DNA of 64,000 nucleotides, from NCBI RefSeq assembly GCF_900142805.1, contig NZ_FRCF01000002.1, positions 719,909 to 783,908 of the forward strand, given 5' to 3'. Both the position numbers and the translations under genes were made by a program. This DNA is from Lacicoccus alkaliphilus DSM 16010 (GTDB lineage Bacteria; Bacillota; Bacilli; Staphylococcales; Salinicoccaceae). The stretch's first letter is position 1; each line of letters begins with the position of its first letter. Below are positions 28,230-38,348 of this stretch, in pieces. The notes under the pieces were generated by a model. That model did not search any database. It was not told the origin of the DNA and saw nothing but the letters and a program-made list of their open reading frames with translations.

Positions 28230-29038
28230 AGCTTGTGGAACTTTTTATGATTTCTGATGAACGCCTCATCAGCCTTGAAATACTCGATGATCTCGGCGTG
28301 GATCGTTTTATTCGCGGCGATTATGCTGTTCGTGTTGAGCAGCCTGAGCCCGTCCCCGAGCAGCGTCGTCGTTATGCCGCCCACCTCGTTCAATAAAATG
28401 ACGCCGCCTGCGAAATCCCATGGATGCAGACGGTAGAATAGAGCCGCACTGCTCGTCCCGCGGGCGACATTGACGAATTCCAGGGCAGCAGAGCCCAGCG
28501 AACGTACGCTGCGGGCATCTTTCACTATCTGAATGAACGGCGTGTTGATCCCGTCACGTACGAGCCAGTTGGCGTTGGTGGAGATGAGTGAGGATTTCAG
28601 GCTGGACGCCTCGATGTCGTGAAGCGGCCGGTCGTTTTTATAAGCGCCCTGCTCATAAGCCGCGTGGTACAGGTCGTCCTTCATGACATCCAGTATCAAT
28701 CCTGCATAGGGTTTACCGTCAATGTAAATGCCGATTGAGACGGCAAAGTTTTCCAGCTGATGCACGAAGTTTAAAGTCCCGTCGATCGGGTCGATGATCC
28801 ACAACACACCGTCCGTGTCCTCAATGTCCGCCCCCTGGCCTTCTTCTCCCAAAATTCTATGGTCGGGGTATCTTTCTTCAATTTTTTCGAACAGGAAACG
28901 CTCTGTTTCTTTATCCACATCCGTCACGAGGTCGTTCGGATTCAATTTACTGTCAATGTTAAAATCTTCGGTCATACGCTGGCGGATGAATGCTCCCGCA
29001 TCCGATATGACTTCCTGTGCAAATTTATAGATTTCCAT
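28226..29038 (-). CDS. suhB: Inositol monophosphatase family phosphatase (SuhB/YktC)
   Basis: Mg-dependent phosphatase of the IMPase/SuhB family; substrates may be inositol phosphate, nucleotide 3'-phosphates or similar. The 270 residues carry the metal and substrate motifs ILGEEGQG (about 68-75), WIIDPIDGTLNFVHQL (about 88-103) and HPWDFAGGVILLNEVGG (about 206-222). In Bacillus its homologue yktC follows yktA and yktB; here yktB is divergent beside it and yktA is 16 kb away. Single gene by layout. Confidence 0.9.
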   Translation of the reverse strand: MEIYKFAQEVISDAGAFIRQRMTEDFNIDSKLNPNDLVTDVDKETERFLFEKIEERYPDHRILGEEGQGADIEDTDGVLWIIDPIDGTLNFVHQLENFAVSIGIYIDGKPYAGLILDVMKDDLYHAAYEQGAYKNDRPLHDIEASSLKSSLISTNANWLVRDGINTPFIQIVKDARSVRSLGSAALEFVNVARGTSSAALFYRLHPWDFAGGVILLNEVGGITTTLLGDGLRLLNTNSIIAANKTIHAEIIEYFKADEAFIRNHKKFHKL

Positions 29039-29118
29039 AAATACACCTCAAAAGTTTGATTGGGTTCTTATATTATTTTATCATATTCATAAGGATTATT
29101 TCAGAAGGGAAAATGTAC

Positions 29119-29727
29119 ATGACAAAATATCGCTTTACAAAAAAAGATTTTGATATATTTCAAATTGACGGCCTAGAACCACGCATGGAAGCATTGAAGG
29201 AAAACCCGCGTGTTAAACTTTACAATCTCGGGGACCATTTTTCAGGGTTCCTGACAGATCTCACGGGTGAGGAGCAGTTTGCGCATGTGGCGATGCATGC
29301 CCGCCGCAAAGTGAATCCCCCTGATGACACCTGGGTGGCATTCTCGCCGAATAAGCGCGGCTACAAGATGATGCCCCATTTCCAAATCGGGCTTTGGGGA
29401 GACCATGCCTTCTGCATGTACGGGGTGATCTACGAATCCCCGGATAAGAAGAATATGGCTGATAAATGGCTTCAGGATATCGATCTGTTCAGGGCGCTGC
29501 CCCAGGATTATTCCATTTCACTCGATCATATGAAGCCCGTGAAACCGCAGCTCTCGGAGTTATCCGATGAAGACATCGAGGCTGGACTGGTCCGTTTACG
29601 GGATGTGAAGAAAGGCGAATTCCTTGTCGGAAAAGTCTATCGTCCCGGGGATTCCGAGCTTGAATCCGATGAGGCTTTCATCGCCGATCTGGAAAAGGTG
29701 ATGACCAGGCTCATGAAGTTTTATTGA
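29119..29727 (+). CDS. yktB: UPF0637 / DUF1054 family protein YktB
   Basis: A 202-residue protein of the UPF0637 family, function unknown. Family text is visible: FTKKDFDIFQIDGLEPRM (about 6-23), FAHVAMHARRKVNPPDDTWVAFSPNKRGYKMMPHFQIGLW (about 55-94) and WLQDIDLFRALPQDYSISLDHMKP (about 118-141). GAAGGG is 9 nt before the chosen ATG; an ATG 6 bp earlier is too near that site. Its stop overlaps the ATG of the following NERD gene (TGATG), so the two are probably translationally coupled. Confidence 0.88.
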   Translation: MTKYRFTKKDFDIFQIDGLEPRMEALKENPRVKLYNLGDHFSGFLTDLTGEEQFAHVAMHARRKVNPPDDTWVAFSPNKRGYKMMPHFQIGLWGDHAFCMYGVIYESPDKKNMADKWLQDIDLFRALPQDYSISLDHMKPVKPQLSELSDEDIEAGLVRLRDVKKGEFLVGKVYRPGDSELESDEAFIADLEKVMTRLMKFY

Positions 29728-30623
29728 TGAGGGGGAAGTCCCTGAGGCATGCCCAGCTTGAAATTTTGAACAGGCGCACCGTCCTCACGCCCCGGGACAA
29801 GAAGGACCTGATGAAATATCAGCTGGGATATGCCGGAGAACTGCAGTTTGATGAAATTGTGGAAGACCTCGGGGTGCCGGTCGTGCATCTGAAAGATTAC
29901 AGGTTCCGGCTTGATGCTGCCGCGGAAAACAGTAAAACCACCGCAGGACCGGCTGAAGTCCAGATTGATAATATCATCATCGGCGGCGACCGGATTTATA
30001 CATTCGAAATAAAGAACTACCAGTACGATATTGAATACACGGTCGACCGGTCATGGCGATTTGCCGGCGGCAAGGAAATCGTCAACCCGCTGAACCAGGT
30101 CGACAACCACCGGAATGTCCTGACGGAAATGATGCGTGAATTCAATATGCACTTCAAGATGACAAACAATATTGTCTTCATCCACCCGGAACAGACGATC
30201 TACAATTTGCCGAACCATCAGAACATATATATCCGTAACAATCTGATGAAGCGGCTGAAGTACGTGCTGCAGCCTAACCAGTATGATTACTCCCGCTTCA
30301 TTGATTTGCTCGATTCAAGGCGTGTCGTCAAATCCGCCTATGATGCGGACGCCAATGTCACCTTCGATGAACTCTCCGGCGGAGTGTTCTGTCCGGATTG
30401 AGCGAATGGCCCGCTGCGCCGGGTGCATCGCGGAAGATTCAGGTGTGCATCCTGCTCACATGACTACACTTCGGTTGAAGTATTGAAGCAGCTAGTTGAA
30501 GAATTACGCACACTCAATTCATCCTGGCAATTTTCATCTAATAAGTTAGCTGAATATAGCGGTCATACTTTCAGCAGTGCCACAATAAGACGTTATAGAC
30601 AAAAAAATTGGATTGACTACTGA
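29727..30623 (+). pseudogene. NERD nuclease-zinc ribbon-HTH protein interrupted by an in-frame TGA (copy 2)
   Basis: One frame runs from 29727 to 30623 (298 codons) with a single TGA at 30399-30401. The first 224 residues form a canonical NERD (PD-(D/E)XK) domain: GYAGE at 34-38, VQIDNIIIGGDRIYTFEIKNY around 76-96 with the D...ExK active site, and a basic C-terminal half. After FCPD the stop stands exactly where the second cysteine of a CxxC is expected; the frame then resumes with RFRCASCSHDY and an HTH-like helix pair (FSSNKLAEYSGHTFSSATIRRYR). TGA is one base from both cysteine codons. It could be a nonsense mutation, a sequencing error, or read-through. The nuclease half may still be made. 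Coupled to yktB. Confidence 0.7.
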
Positions 30624-30641
30624 GGGATTATAAAACATAGT

Positions 30642-30685
30642 TGCTCATTCGTTATGATTATCATAACCGGATGAGCAGTTTTTAT
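30642..30685 (+). terminator. Terminator after NERD copy 2
   Basis: A nearly perfect 16-bp hairpin beginning TGCTCAT and ending ATGAGCA, then TTTTTATT. Its outer arm is the same heptamer that begins each 51-bp repeat just downstream. Confidence 0.85.
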
Positions 30686-30691
30686 TTCTGC

Positions 30692-30997
30692 CTGCTCATT
30701 CGAGCCCGTTTTCAGGGCTGAGTAAGCAGATTCTGCTCATGTCTGCTCATTCAGGCCCGTTTTATGAGCTGAGTAAGCAGATTCTGCTCATGTCTGCTCA
30801 TTCAGGCCCGTTTTATGAGCTGAGTAAGCAGATTCTGCTCATGTCTGCTCATTCAGGCCCGTTTTATGAGCTGAGTAAGCAGATTCTGCTCATGTCTGCT
30901 CATTCAGGCCCGTTTTATGAGCTGAGTAAGCAGATTCTGCTCATGCCTGCTCATTCAGGCCCGTTTTATGAGCTGAGTAAGCAGATTCTGCTCACAT
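30692..30997. repeat. Six 51-bp tandem repeats
   Basis: Units start at 30692, 30743, 30794, 30845, 30896 and 30947; units 2-6 are almost identical (CTGCTCATTCAGGCCCG, then TTTTATGAGCTGAGTAAGCAG, then ATTCTGCTCATGT), the first unit has diverged (CGAGCC, CAGGGC), and a degenerate seventh starts at 30998. Each unit holds an inverted pair GCTCAT / ATGAGC. There are no spacers, so it is not a CRISPR array. As 51 is a multiple of three a reading frame stays open through it, but there is no ribosome site. Confidence 0.9.
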
Positions 30998-31035
30998 CTG
31001 TCCCTTCAGATCCTACATCCCCCACACCCCAAACC

Positions 31036-31068
31036 AAAAAGACGCGCCCGGTCTCCCGGACGCATCTT
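31036..31068 (-). terminator. Terminator of the ilv-leu operon, after ilvA
   Basis: AAGATGCGTCCGGG / CCGGGCGCGTCTT hairpin followed by TTTTT on the minus strand, 18 bp after the ilvA stop. Confidence 0.85.
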
Positions 31069-31085
31069 TAACTTTAACTTTATTC

Positions 31086-32081
31086 TCAATGCTGATTCTT
31101 GACGAGCTCCCGTTTCGGTAAGCCCGCTTCAACACGAAGTTCTTTTGCCAGACTCTGGATGTCGGGCATCTTCGAGATGTCGATGTTGCCGCCGCTGACG
31201 ACCACACCGGTTTTATCAGAATCGATGACATCGTGATGGCTGAGCAGGCACGCAAGTGCCGCTGCGCCTGCACCTTCCACCAGTGTCTTGCTTCTTTCAA
31301 GGAAGTAGATCATCGCATCAGCGATTTCCGGCTCCGATACGCAAATTACATCGTCTACATACTTATTGATTATAGGCAATGTCAACTGACCTGGCTCTTT
31401 GACTGCAATGCCTTCCGCAATGGTGGTGACGGTCTTCAACCGCTCAACCTGTCCCTCATGATAGGCTTTAAATATGGATGGTGCCCTCTCGGCCTGTACA
31501 CCAATCACGCGTATATCCGGATTGATGCTTTTGGCGGCGACTGCAATGCCGCTGATCAGCCCGCCGCCACCGATCGGAACGATCAGTGTGTCGAGATCCG
31601 GCTGCTGAGCCAGCATTTCAAATGCTATTGTCCCCTGACCTGCCATAATATCGTAGTCATCAAAAGGGTGGACGTAAGTTGCGCCGGTTTTTTTCTGATG
31701 TTCCAGGGAGGCTTCATAAGCTTCCTGGAAACTTTCCCCGACGAGTATCACTTCTGCTCCATACCCTCTCGTCGCTTCCACTTTATTGGTCGGAGTGGAC
31801 TCCGACATGAATATCGTGGCGGCTGCACCGAGTTTCGAGGCAGCGAGCGCTACACCCTGCGCGTGGTTCCCGGCCGAAGCCGTGAGCACACCTTTCGATA
31901 ACTCCAAAGCAGACAGTTTCATCAACTTATAACTTGCGCCCCTGAATTTGAAAGCGCCCGTCTTCTGTTGATTTTCCATTTTGAAATAAACTTCTCTGTC
32001 TGTACGTAAATTCGTAGTATTCGATGTGACTAAAGGCGTATTGTGGATTGTTCCTCCGAGTTGACTCCATGCGTCAACCAC
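31086..32081 (-). CDS. ilvA: Threonine deaminase, short form without regulatory domain
   Basis: PLP enzyme that deaminates threonine to 2-oxobutyrate for isoleucine synthesis. The 331 residues cover only the catalytic fold: KTGAFKFRGASYKLM with the PLP lysine (about 41-55), SAGNHAQGVALAA (about 69-81) and the phosphate loop PIGGGGLISG (about 168-177). The C-terminal ACT-like domain that gives isoleucine feedback in the 422-residue staphylococcal IlvA is absent, as in TdcB-type enzymes. The start is GTG, 9 bp after leuD, with GGTGG upstream. Last gene of the operon, which supports a biosynthetic role. ilvA is preferred over tdcB by context. Confidence 0.87.
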   Translation of the reverse strand: MVDAWSQLGGTIHNTPLVTSNTTNLRTDREVYFKMENQQKTGAFKFRGASYKLMKLSALELSKGVLTASAGNHAQGVALAASKLGAAATIFMSESTPTNKVEATRGYGAEVILVGESFQEAYEASLEHQKKTGATYVHPFDDYDIMAGQGTIAFEMLAQQPDLDTLIVPIGGGGLISGIAVAAKSINPDIRVIGVQAERAPSIFKAYHEGQVERLKTVTTIAEGIAVKEPGQLTLPIINKYVDDVICVSEPEIADAMIYFLERSKTLVEGAGAAALACLLSHHDVIDSDKTGVVVSGGNIDISKMPDIQSLAKELRVEAGLPKRELVKNQH

Positions 32082-32092
32082 TAATCCACCGG

Positions 32093-32692
32093 TTAAGAAA
32101 TCCCCATGCGACCACCACTTTCCTCATATTGTTTGATTTTATCCTCGAGCTGCAAAGTTAATGAGATGTCATCCCATCCATTGATGAGTTTTTCTTTATG
32201 GTATGATGGGATATCAAATTTATATACTCCGCTGTCAGAAGTCACTGTCTGTTCGACAAGATCCACTGCCAGCATGAAGTCTCCATTTTGGGCTTTTTCC
32301 TGCCATTCCTTCACTTTATCCTCTTCAGCCTCAATGACGATGATGCCGTTCTTGAAGGCATTGCTGTAGAAGATGTCTGCAAAACTTGGGGCGATGATGA
32401 CTTTGAAACCATAATCGAGCAACGCCCACGGTGCATGTTCCCTTGAAGATCCGCAGCCGAAGTTTTCCCCTGCGATGAGTATTGATGCACCTTCATATTT
32501 CGGGCTGTCGATCTCAAAATCTTCCTTCGGATTGCCTTCATCATCGAAACGCCAGTTGTAGAAGACGAATTCACCGAAACCCGTGCGTTCAACCCTTTTT
32601 AAGAATTGTTTTGGAATGATCTGGTCGGTATCCACGTTATCCCTCCCGAGAGGATAAACAGTACCGGTATGCTTTTCAATTGCTTCCATCAT
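32093..32692 (-). CDS. leuD: 3-isopropylmalate dehydratase small subunit
   Basis: Small swivel subunit that pairs with LeuC to isomerise isopropylmalate in leucine synthesis. The 199 residues show DNVDTDQIIPKQFLK (about 18-32), the family signature GENFGCGSSREHAPWAL (about 76-92) and FYSNAFKNGIIVI (about 109-121). Two adjacent ATG codons follow GGGAGGA; either is possible. It lies 12 bp after leuC in the leuABCD order. Confidence 0.95.
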   Translation of the reverse strand: MMEAIEKHTGTVYPLGRDNVDTDQIIPKQFLKRVERTGFGEFVFYNWRFDDEGNPKEDFEIDSPKYEGASILIAGENFGCGSSREHAPWALLDYGFKVIIAPSFADIFYSNAFKNGIIVIEAEEDKVKEWQEKAQNGDFMLAVDLVEQTVTSDSGVYKFDIPSYHKEKLINGWDDISLTLQLEDKIKQYEESGGRMGIS

Positions 32693-32704
32693 CGATATCC
32701 TCCC

Positions 32705-34120
32705 TTAAGAAATCTGTGGTTCTTTCCCGTATTCCCTGACGTCCACGAATCTGCCCTCGATGGCTGCAGCTGCAGCCATTTCAGGACTCACCAGATGCGT
32801 TCTTGCACCGTTGCCCTGGCGGCCTTCGAAATTCCGGTTGGATGTCGAGGCACAGCGGCCGCCTGCAGGGATGATGTCATCATTCATTCCGAGGCATGCA
32901 CTGCATCCGGCATCCCGCCATTCGAACCCTGCAGATTTGAACACTTCATCCAGGCCGAGCGCTTCGGCTTCCTGCTTAACCAGGAATGAGCCCGGCACCA
33001 CCATGGCCTGTATGCCGGCTTTGACTTTTTTTCCCTCGATGATCTTCGCTGCACGCTGCAGATCGAGCACTCTCGAGTTCGTGCATGATCCAATGAACAC
33101 GTGGTCGATTTCAATCGATGTGATCGGCTGGTTCTCTTCAAGGTCCATATAAGTCAGGGCACGGCCGATCTCATCCTTGTTCTCGACAGAATCAAGTGAC
33201 GGTGTCGTGCCGCTGATCGGAACCACCATGCCCGGGTTTGTGCCCCATGAGACTTGCGGTTCGATCTGTGTTGCATCGATTTCTATCGTTTTATCATACT
33301 CTGCACCTTCATCTGTGGCGAGTGCCAGCCAATCGCCGGCAAGTGCATTGAATTCTTCCTCGTCTTTAGGGACATAGCGGCGGCCGGTCAGGAAGTCGAC
33401 CGTTTTTTCATCCGGGGAGATCAGTCCGGCTCTTGCGCCGCCTTCGATGGACATGTTACATACCGTCATGCGGCCTTCCATCGTCAGGTCGCGTACAGCT
33501 TCACCAGTATACTCAACGACATATCCGGTACCGAACTTCACACCGAACTTTGCTATGATCGCAAGGATGAGATCCTTTGCAGTCACGCCTGCCCCAAGTG
33601 GTCCGTTGACTTTGACGTTCATCGTCTTCGGACGGTCTCCATATAAAGTCTGTGTCGCAAGCACGTGCTCCACTTCACTTGTACCGATGCCGAAAGCCAG
33701 TGCGCCGAATGCACCGTGCGTGGAAGTGTGGCTGTCTCCGCAGACGATCGTCTTGCCCGGCTGTGTCAATCCGAGCTGCGGGCCGATGACGTGGACGATG
33801 CCCTGATCAGGGTGGAACATGTCTGCAAGCTTCACGCCGAAATCCTTACAGTTCTTCTTCAACGCATCCATCTGTTTTGCAGAAATTTCATCCCTGATGT
33901 TTTCACGGTTTTTCGTCGGTACATTGTGATCCATCGTTGCAAAAGTCAAATCGGGCCGCCGGACTTTTCTTCCTGTCAGTCTTAAACCTTCAAATGCCTG
34001 AGGAGAAGTGACTTCGTGAACTAAATGTTGATCAATATATATCAAATCCGGCTGTCCCTCTTCTCTATGAACAACGTGATTTTCCCAAATTTTATCAATT
34101 ATAGTCTTTTTCTCAGCCAT
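32705..34120 (-). CDS. leuC: 3-isopropylmalate dehydratase large subunit
   Basis: Aconitase-like iron-sulfur subunit of isopropylmalate isomerase. The 471-residue length is normal. The cluster cysteines appear in [13 protein letters not shown] (about 346-358) and [32 protein letters not shown] (about 405-436); the N-terminal [38 protein letters not shown] text is also typical. Cotranscribed between leuB and leuD. Confidence 0.97.
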   Translation of the reverse strand: MAEKKTIIDKIWENHVVHREEGQPDLIYIDQHLVHEVTSPQAFEGLRLTGRKVRRPDLTFATMDHNVPTKNRENIRDEISAKQMDALKKNCKDFGVKLADMFHPDQGIVHVIGPQLGLTQPGKTIVCGDSHTSTHGAFGALAFGIGTSEVEHVLATQTLYGDRPKTMNVKVNGPLGAGVTAKDLILAIIAKFGVKFGTGYVVEYTGEAVRDLTMEGRMTVCNMSIEGGARAGLISPDEKTVDFLTGRRYVPKDEEEFNALAGDWLALATDEGAEYDKTIEIDATQIEPQVSWGTNPGMVVPISGTTPSLDSVENKDEIGRALTYMDLEENQPITSIEIDHVFIGSCTNSRVLDLQRAAKIIEGKKVKAGIQAMVVPGSFLVKQEAEALGLDEVFKSAGFEWRDAGCSACLGMNDDIIPAGGRCASTSNRNFEGRQGNGARTHLVSPEMAAAAAIEGRFVDVREYGKEPQIS

Positions 34121-34145
34121 TCCTCAATCAACTCTCTTATTCATA

Positions 34146-35213
34146 TTATTTAATGTAGCTTATTACCGTTCCAATCATTTCTTCAGTGCTGACAGTGCGG
34201 CCGCCTTCGAAGTCAAGATCTGATGTATGTATGCCGTCTTTCAAAGCACTGTCCACCGCTGCTTCAATCGCTTCCGCTTCTTCACTTAAATGGAAGGAAT
34301 ATTTCAGCATCATGGCAGCTGATAAAATCATTGCCAGAGGATTGACGATACCCTTCCCGGCGATGTCCGGGGCTGACCCGTGCACCGGTTCATACAGGCC
34401 GAAGCCGGAACTGTTGAGGCTCGCCGACGGGAGAAGCCCGATCGACCCTGTAATGACAGATGCCTCATCGCTCAATATATCCCCGAAAAGATTTTCTGTG
34501 ACGACGACATCAAAGTCGTTCGGGTTGGTGATCAGCTTCATGGCTGTGGAATCCACAAGCGCATGTTCGACTTCCACTTCAGGGTATGCGGCACTTTTCT
34601 CATCCACGATTTCACGCCACATGCGGCTGGATTCCAGTACGTTCGCCTTATCCACCGAAGTCAGCTTATTGCCGCGCAATTTTGCAGCCTGAAAGCCGTA
34701 CTCTACGATCCGTTCTATTTCCTCTTTAGTATATGCCAGGGTGTCGACCACTGAATTGCCGCCGTCCCTCCGCTCACTCGGTTTTCCGAAGTACAGTCCT
34801 CCCGTCAGTTCACGGACGAATAAAATATCCGTGCCGCCGACGATGGTTTCTTTCAGGGGAGAAGCCGGTATCAGTCTGTCGAATACTTTTATCGGCCGTA
34901 AGTTGGCAAACAGCCCGAGTTCTTTACGGATCTTCAACAGTCCCTGTTCAGGTCTCAATGTTTTCTCTACCGTGTCCCACTTGGGTCCGCCGACTGCTCC
35001 GAGCAGGATTGCATCCGCATTTTTCGCCCGGCTCAGCGTCCCATCATCCAGGGGCGTCCCGGAGGCGTCATATGCAGCGCCCCCGATCAGACCGTCTTCG
35101 AATGTGAATTCGTGATTAAAGTCATCAGCGATCTTCTCCAGGACTGATTTTGCACCCGTCATTATTTCAGGGCCGACGCCGTCGCCCGGAAGTGTCAGTA
35201 TATGTTTCTTCAT
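34146..35213 (-). CDS. leuB: 3-isopropylmalate dehydrogenase
   Basis: NAD-dependent oxidative decarboxylase giving 2-oxoisocaproate. The 355 residues show LPGDGVGPEIM near 7-17, the substrate loop RPEQGLLKIRKELGLFANLRPI (about 90-111), VRELTGGLYFG (about 130) and the C-terminal YEPVHGSAPDIAGKGIVNP (about 275-293). The ATG (MKKHIL) has AAGGAG 8 nt upstream; a GTG three codons earlier overlaps it. Located 16 bp after leuA. Confidence 0.97.
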   Translation of the reverse strand: MKKHILTLPGDGVGPEIMTGAKSVLEKIADDFNHEFTFEDGLIGGAAYDASGTPLDDGTLSRAKNADAILLGAVGGPKWDTVEKTLRPEQGLLKIRKELGLFANLRPIKVFDRLIPASPLKETIVGGTDILFVRELTGGLYFGKPSERRDGGNSVVDTLAYTKEEIERIVEYGFQAAKLRGNKLTSVDKANVLESSRMWREIVDEKSAAYPEVEVEHALVDSTAMKLITNPNDFDVVVTENLFGDILSDEASVITGSIGLLPSASLNSSGFGLYEPVHGSAPDIAGKGIVNPLAMILSAAMMLKYSFHLSEEAEAIEAAVDSALKDGIHTSDLDFEGGRTVSTEEMIGTVISYIK

Positions 35214-35229
35214 CGATGGCACTCCTTTT

Positions 35230-36774
35230 CTAACTGCTGACAGAGACTGATTTTTCCTCTGTATTTTTGATCAGGTAACGGTTCACTGCATTGATGTAGG
35301 CATTTGCAGATGCCTCGATCACATCCTGTGCTGAGCCCCGTCCGTTCATCACCTGACCGTCGACTTTCAACTGCAGGTGCGCTTCAGCAAGTGCGTCCTT
35401 ACCGCGTCCGACAGAGTTCAGCTGGTAATCGATCAAATTCAATTCCATATCGATCAGGCTTTTTATCGTGCCGTAAAGTGCGTCCACACTGCCGCTGCCC
35501 GTGGTCTTGTTCGAGACGACCCGACCGTCCGGCGTGCGGAGAGAGACTTCACTTTCCGTCCCGTTTTCAGGCCCGTAGTTCACCTGGAAGTCCTCAAGTT
35601 TGTACATAGGGATATCAGTATCTGCGGTCTTTATTTCCATCAATATCGTGTATATATCGTCTTCAGTGACTTCCTTCTTGTGATCTGTCAGAAGTTTGAA
35701 TTTCTTGAATGCTGTCGTGATGTCATCCTCGCTCAAGTCGAGTTTGAACTCCATGACTTTGTCTTTGAAAGCATGGCGCCCGGAGTGTTTGCCGAGGAAC
35801 AGGGTGTTCTCGGATACACCGACGAGTTCAGGCGTGATGATTTCGTATGTTTCGGCATTTTTCAACACGCCGTCCTGGTGGATGCCCGATTCGTGTGCGT
35901 AGGCATTCCGGCCGATCACCGCTTTGTTTGCCTGAATGTACATGCCCGTCAGTTTGCTGACGATATCACTTGTACGTTTGATTTCGTTAAGGATAAGGGA
36001 TGTCTCATATGGATAGAAATCTTTACGGATTTCCAGTGCCACGGCGATCTCTTCAAGAGCGGCATTGCCGGCCCTCTCCCCGATGCCGTTGACCGCACAT
36101 TCCACCTGGGTCGCACCGTTTTCAACAGCTGCGATGGAGTTCGCCACCGCCATGCCTAGGTCGTCATGGCAGTGGCAGGATAGATTGACTTTATCGATGT
36201 TCGGCACTGTTTCACTGATGATTTTGAACATCCGGCCGTATTCATAAGGTGTGGTGAAGCCTACTGTATCCGGAAGGTTGATCACGGTTGCACCGGCATC
36301 AATCACCTGCTCGATCAGTCTGCACAGGAAATCAATATCGGAACGTGTCGCATCTTCCGCTGAAAATTCCACTTCCGGGAATCTCTCTTTGGCATATGTG
36401 ACCATCTCCACCGATTTGTTCAGAACTTCCTCTTCGGTCATCTTCAACTTATATTCCATATGGATGGGAGATGTTGCGAGAAAGATATGGATCCTCGGTC
36501 TTTCAGTGTCCTTCAAGGCTTCGTATGCCCGGTCGATATCTTTTTGATGCGTCCGCGCAAGTGCTGTCACCGATGAGTGCTTAACGCTGTCGGCAATCAG
36601 CTTCACCGCTTCAAAGTCCCCTTCGGAAGCTGCAGGGAAACCTGCTTCGATGATATCCACACCGAGGCGCTCGAGCTGCTTGGCGATCTCCAGCTTTTCA
36701 CTCTTGTTCAGATTGACCCCCGGTGATTGCTCACCATCCCTCAGTGTAGTATCAAAAATTTGAATATCAGCCAT
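35230..36774 (-). CDS. leuA: 2-isopropylmalate synthase
   Basis: Condenses acetyl-CoA with 2-oxoisovalerate, the committed leucine step. The 514 residues have the HMGL-like TIM barrel (IFDTTLRDGEQSPGVNLN near 5-22; metal ligands in LSCHCHDDLGMAVANS near 200-215), the linker VGENTLFLGKHSGRHA-like text (SENTLFLGKHSGRHAF) and a C-terminal leucine-binding regulatory domain with GSGSVDALYGTIKSLI. The full regulatory domain suggests normal leucine feedback, in contrast to the stripped ilvA. Confidence 0.97.
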   Translation of the reverse strand: MADIQIFDTTLRDGEQSPGVNLNKSEKLEIAKQLERLGVDIIEAGFPAASEGDFEAVKLIADSVKHSSVTALARTHQKDIDRAYEALKDTERPRIHIFLATSPIHMEYKLKMTEEEVLNKSVEMVTYAKERFPEVEFSAEDATRSDIDFLCRLIEQVIDAGATVINLPDTVGFTTPYEYGRMFKIISETVPNIDKVNLSCHCHDDLGMAVANSIAAVENGATQVECAVNGIGERAGNAALEEIAVALEIRKDFYPYETSLILNEIKRTSDIVSKLTGMYIQANKAVIGRNAYAHESGIHQDGVLKNAETYEIITPELVGVSENTLFLGKHSGRHAFKDKVMEFKLDLSEDDITTAFKKFKLLTDHKKEVTEDDIYTILMEIKTADTDIPMYKLEDFQVNYGPENGTESEVSLRTPDGRVVSNKTTGSGSVDALYGTIKSLIDMELNLIDYQLNSVGRGKDALAEAHLQLKVDGQVMNGRGSAQDVIEASANAYINAVNRYLIKNTEEKSVSVSS

Positions 36775-36796
36775 TGCCAATCATCCTTTCCTACAA

Positions 36797-38335
<1,539 letters not shown>

Positions 38336-38348
<13 letters not shown>

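Noticed and set aside
30402..30450. SECIS element downstream of the TGA in the NERD gene
   Set aside because: A small CCCG / CGGG hairpin is present, but the loop lacks the bacterial SECIS features and selenocysteine use is not expected in this group.
30692..30997. CRISPR array
   Set aside because: Repeats are directly adjacent without spacers and there are no cas genes.
30739..31071. Open frame of 110 codons with repeated MSAHSGPFYELSKQILL units
   Set aside because: It is only the 51-bp repeat read in a frame that stays open because 51 is divisible by three; no ribosome site and no conserved start.
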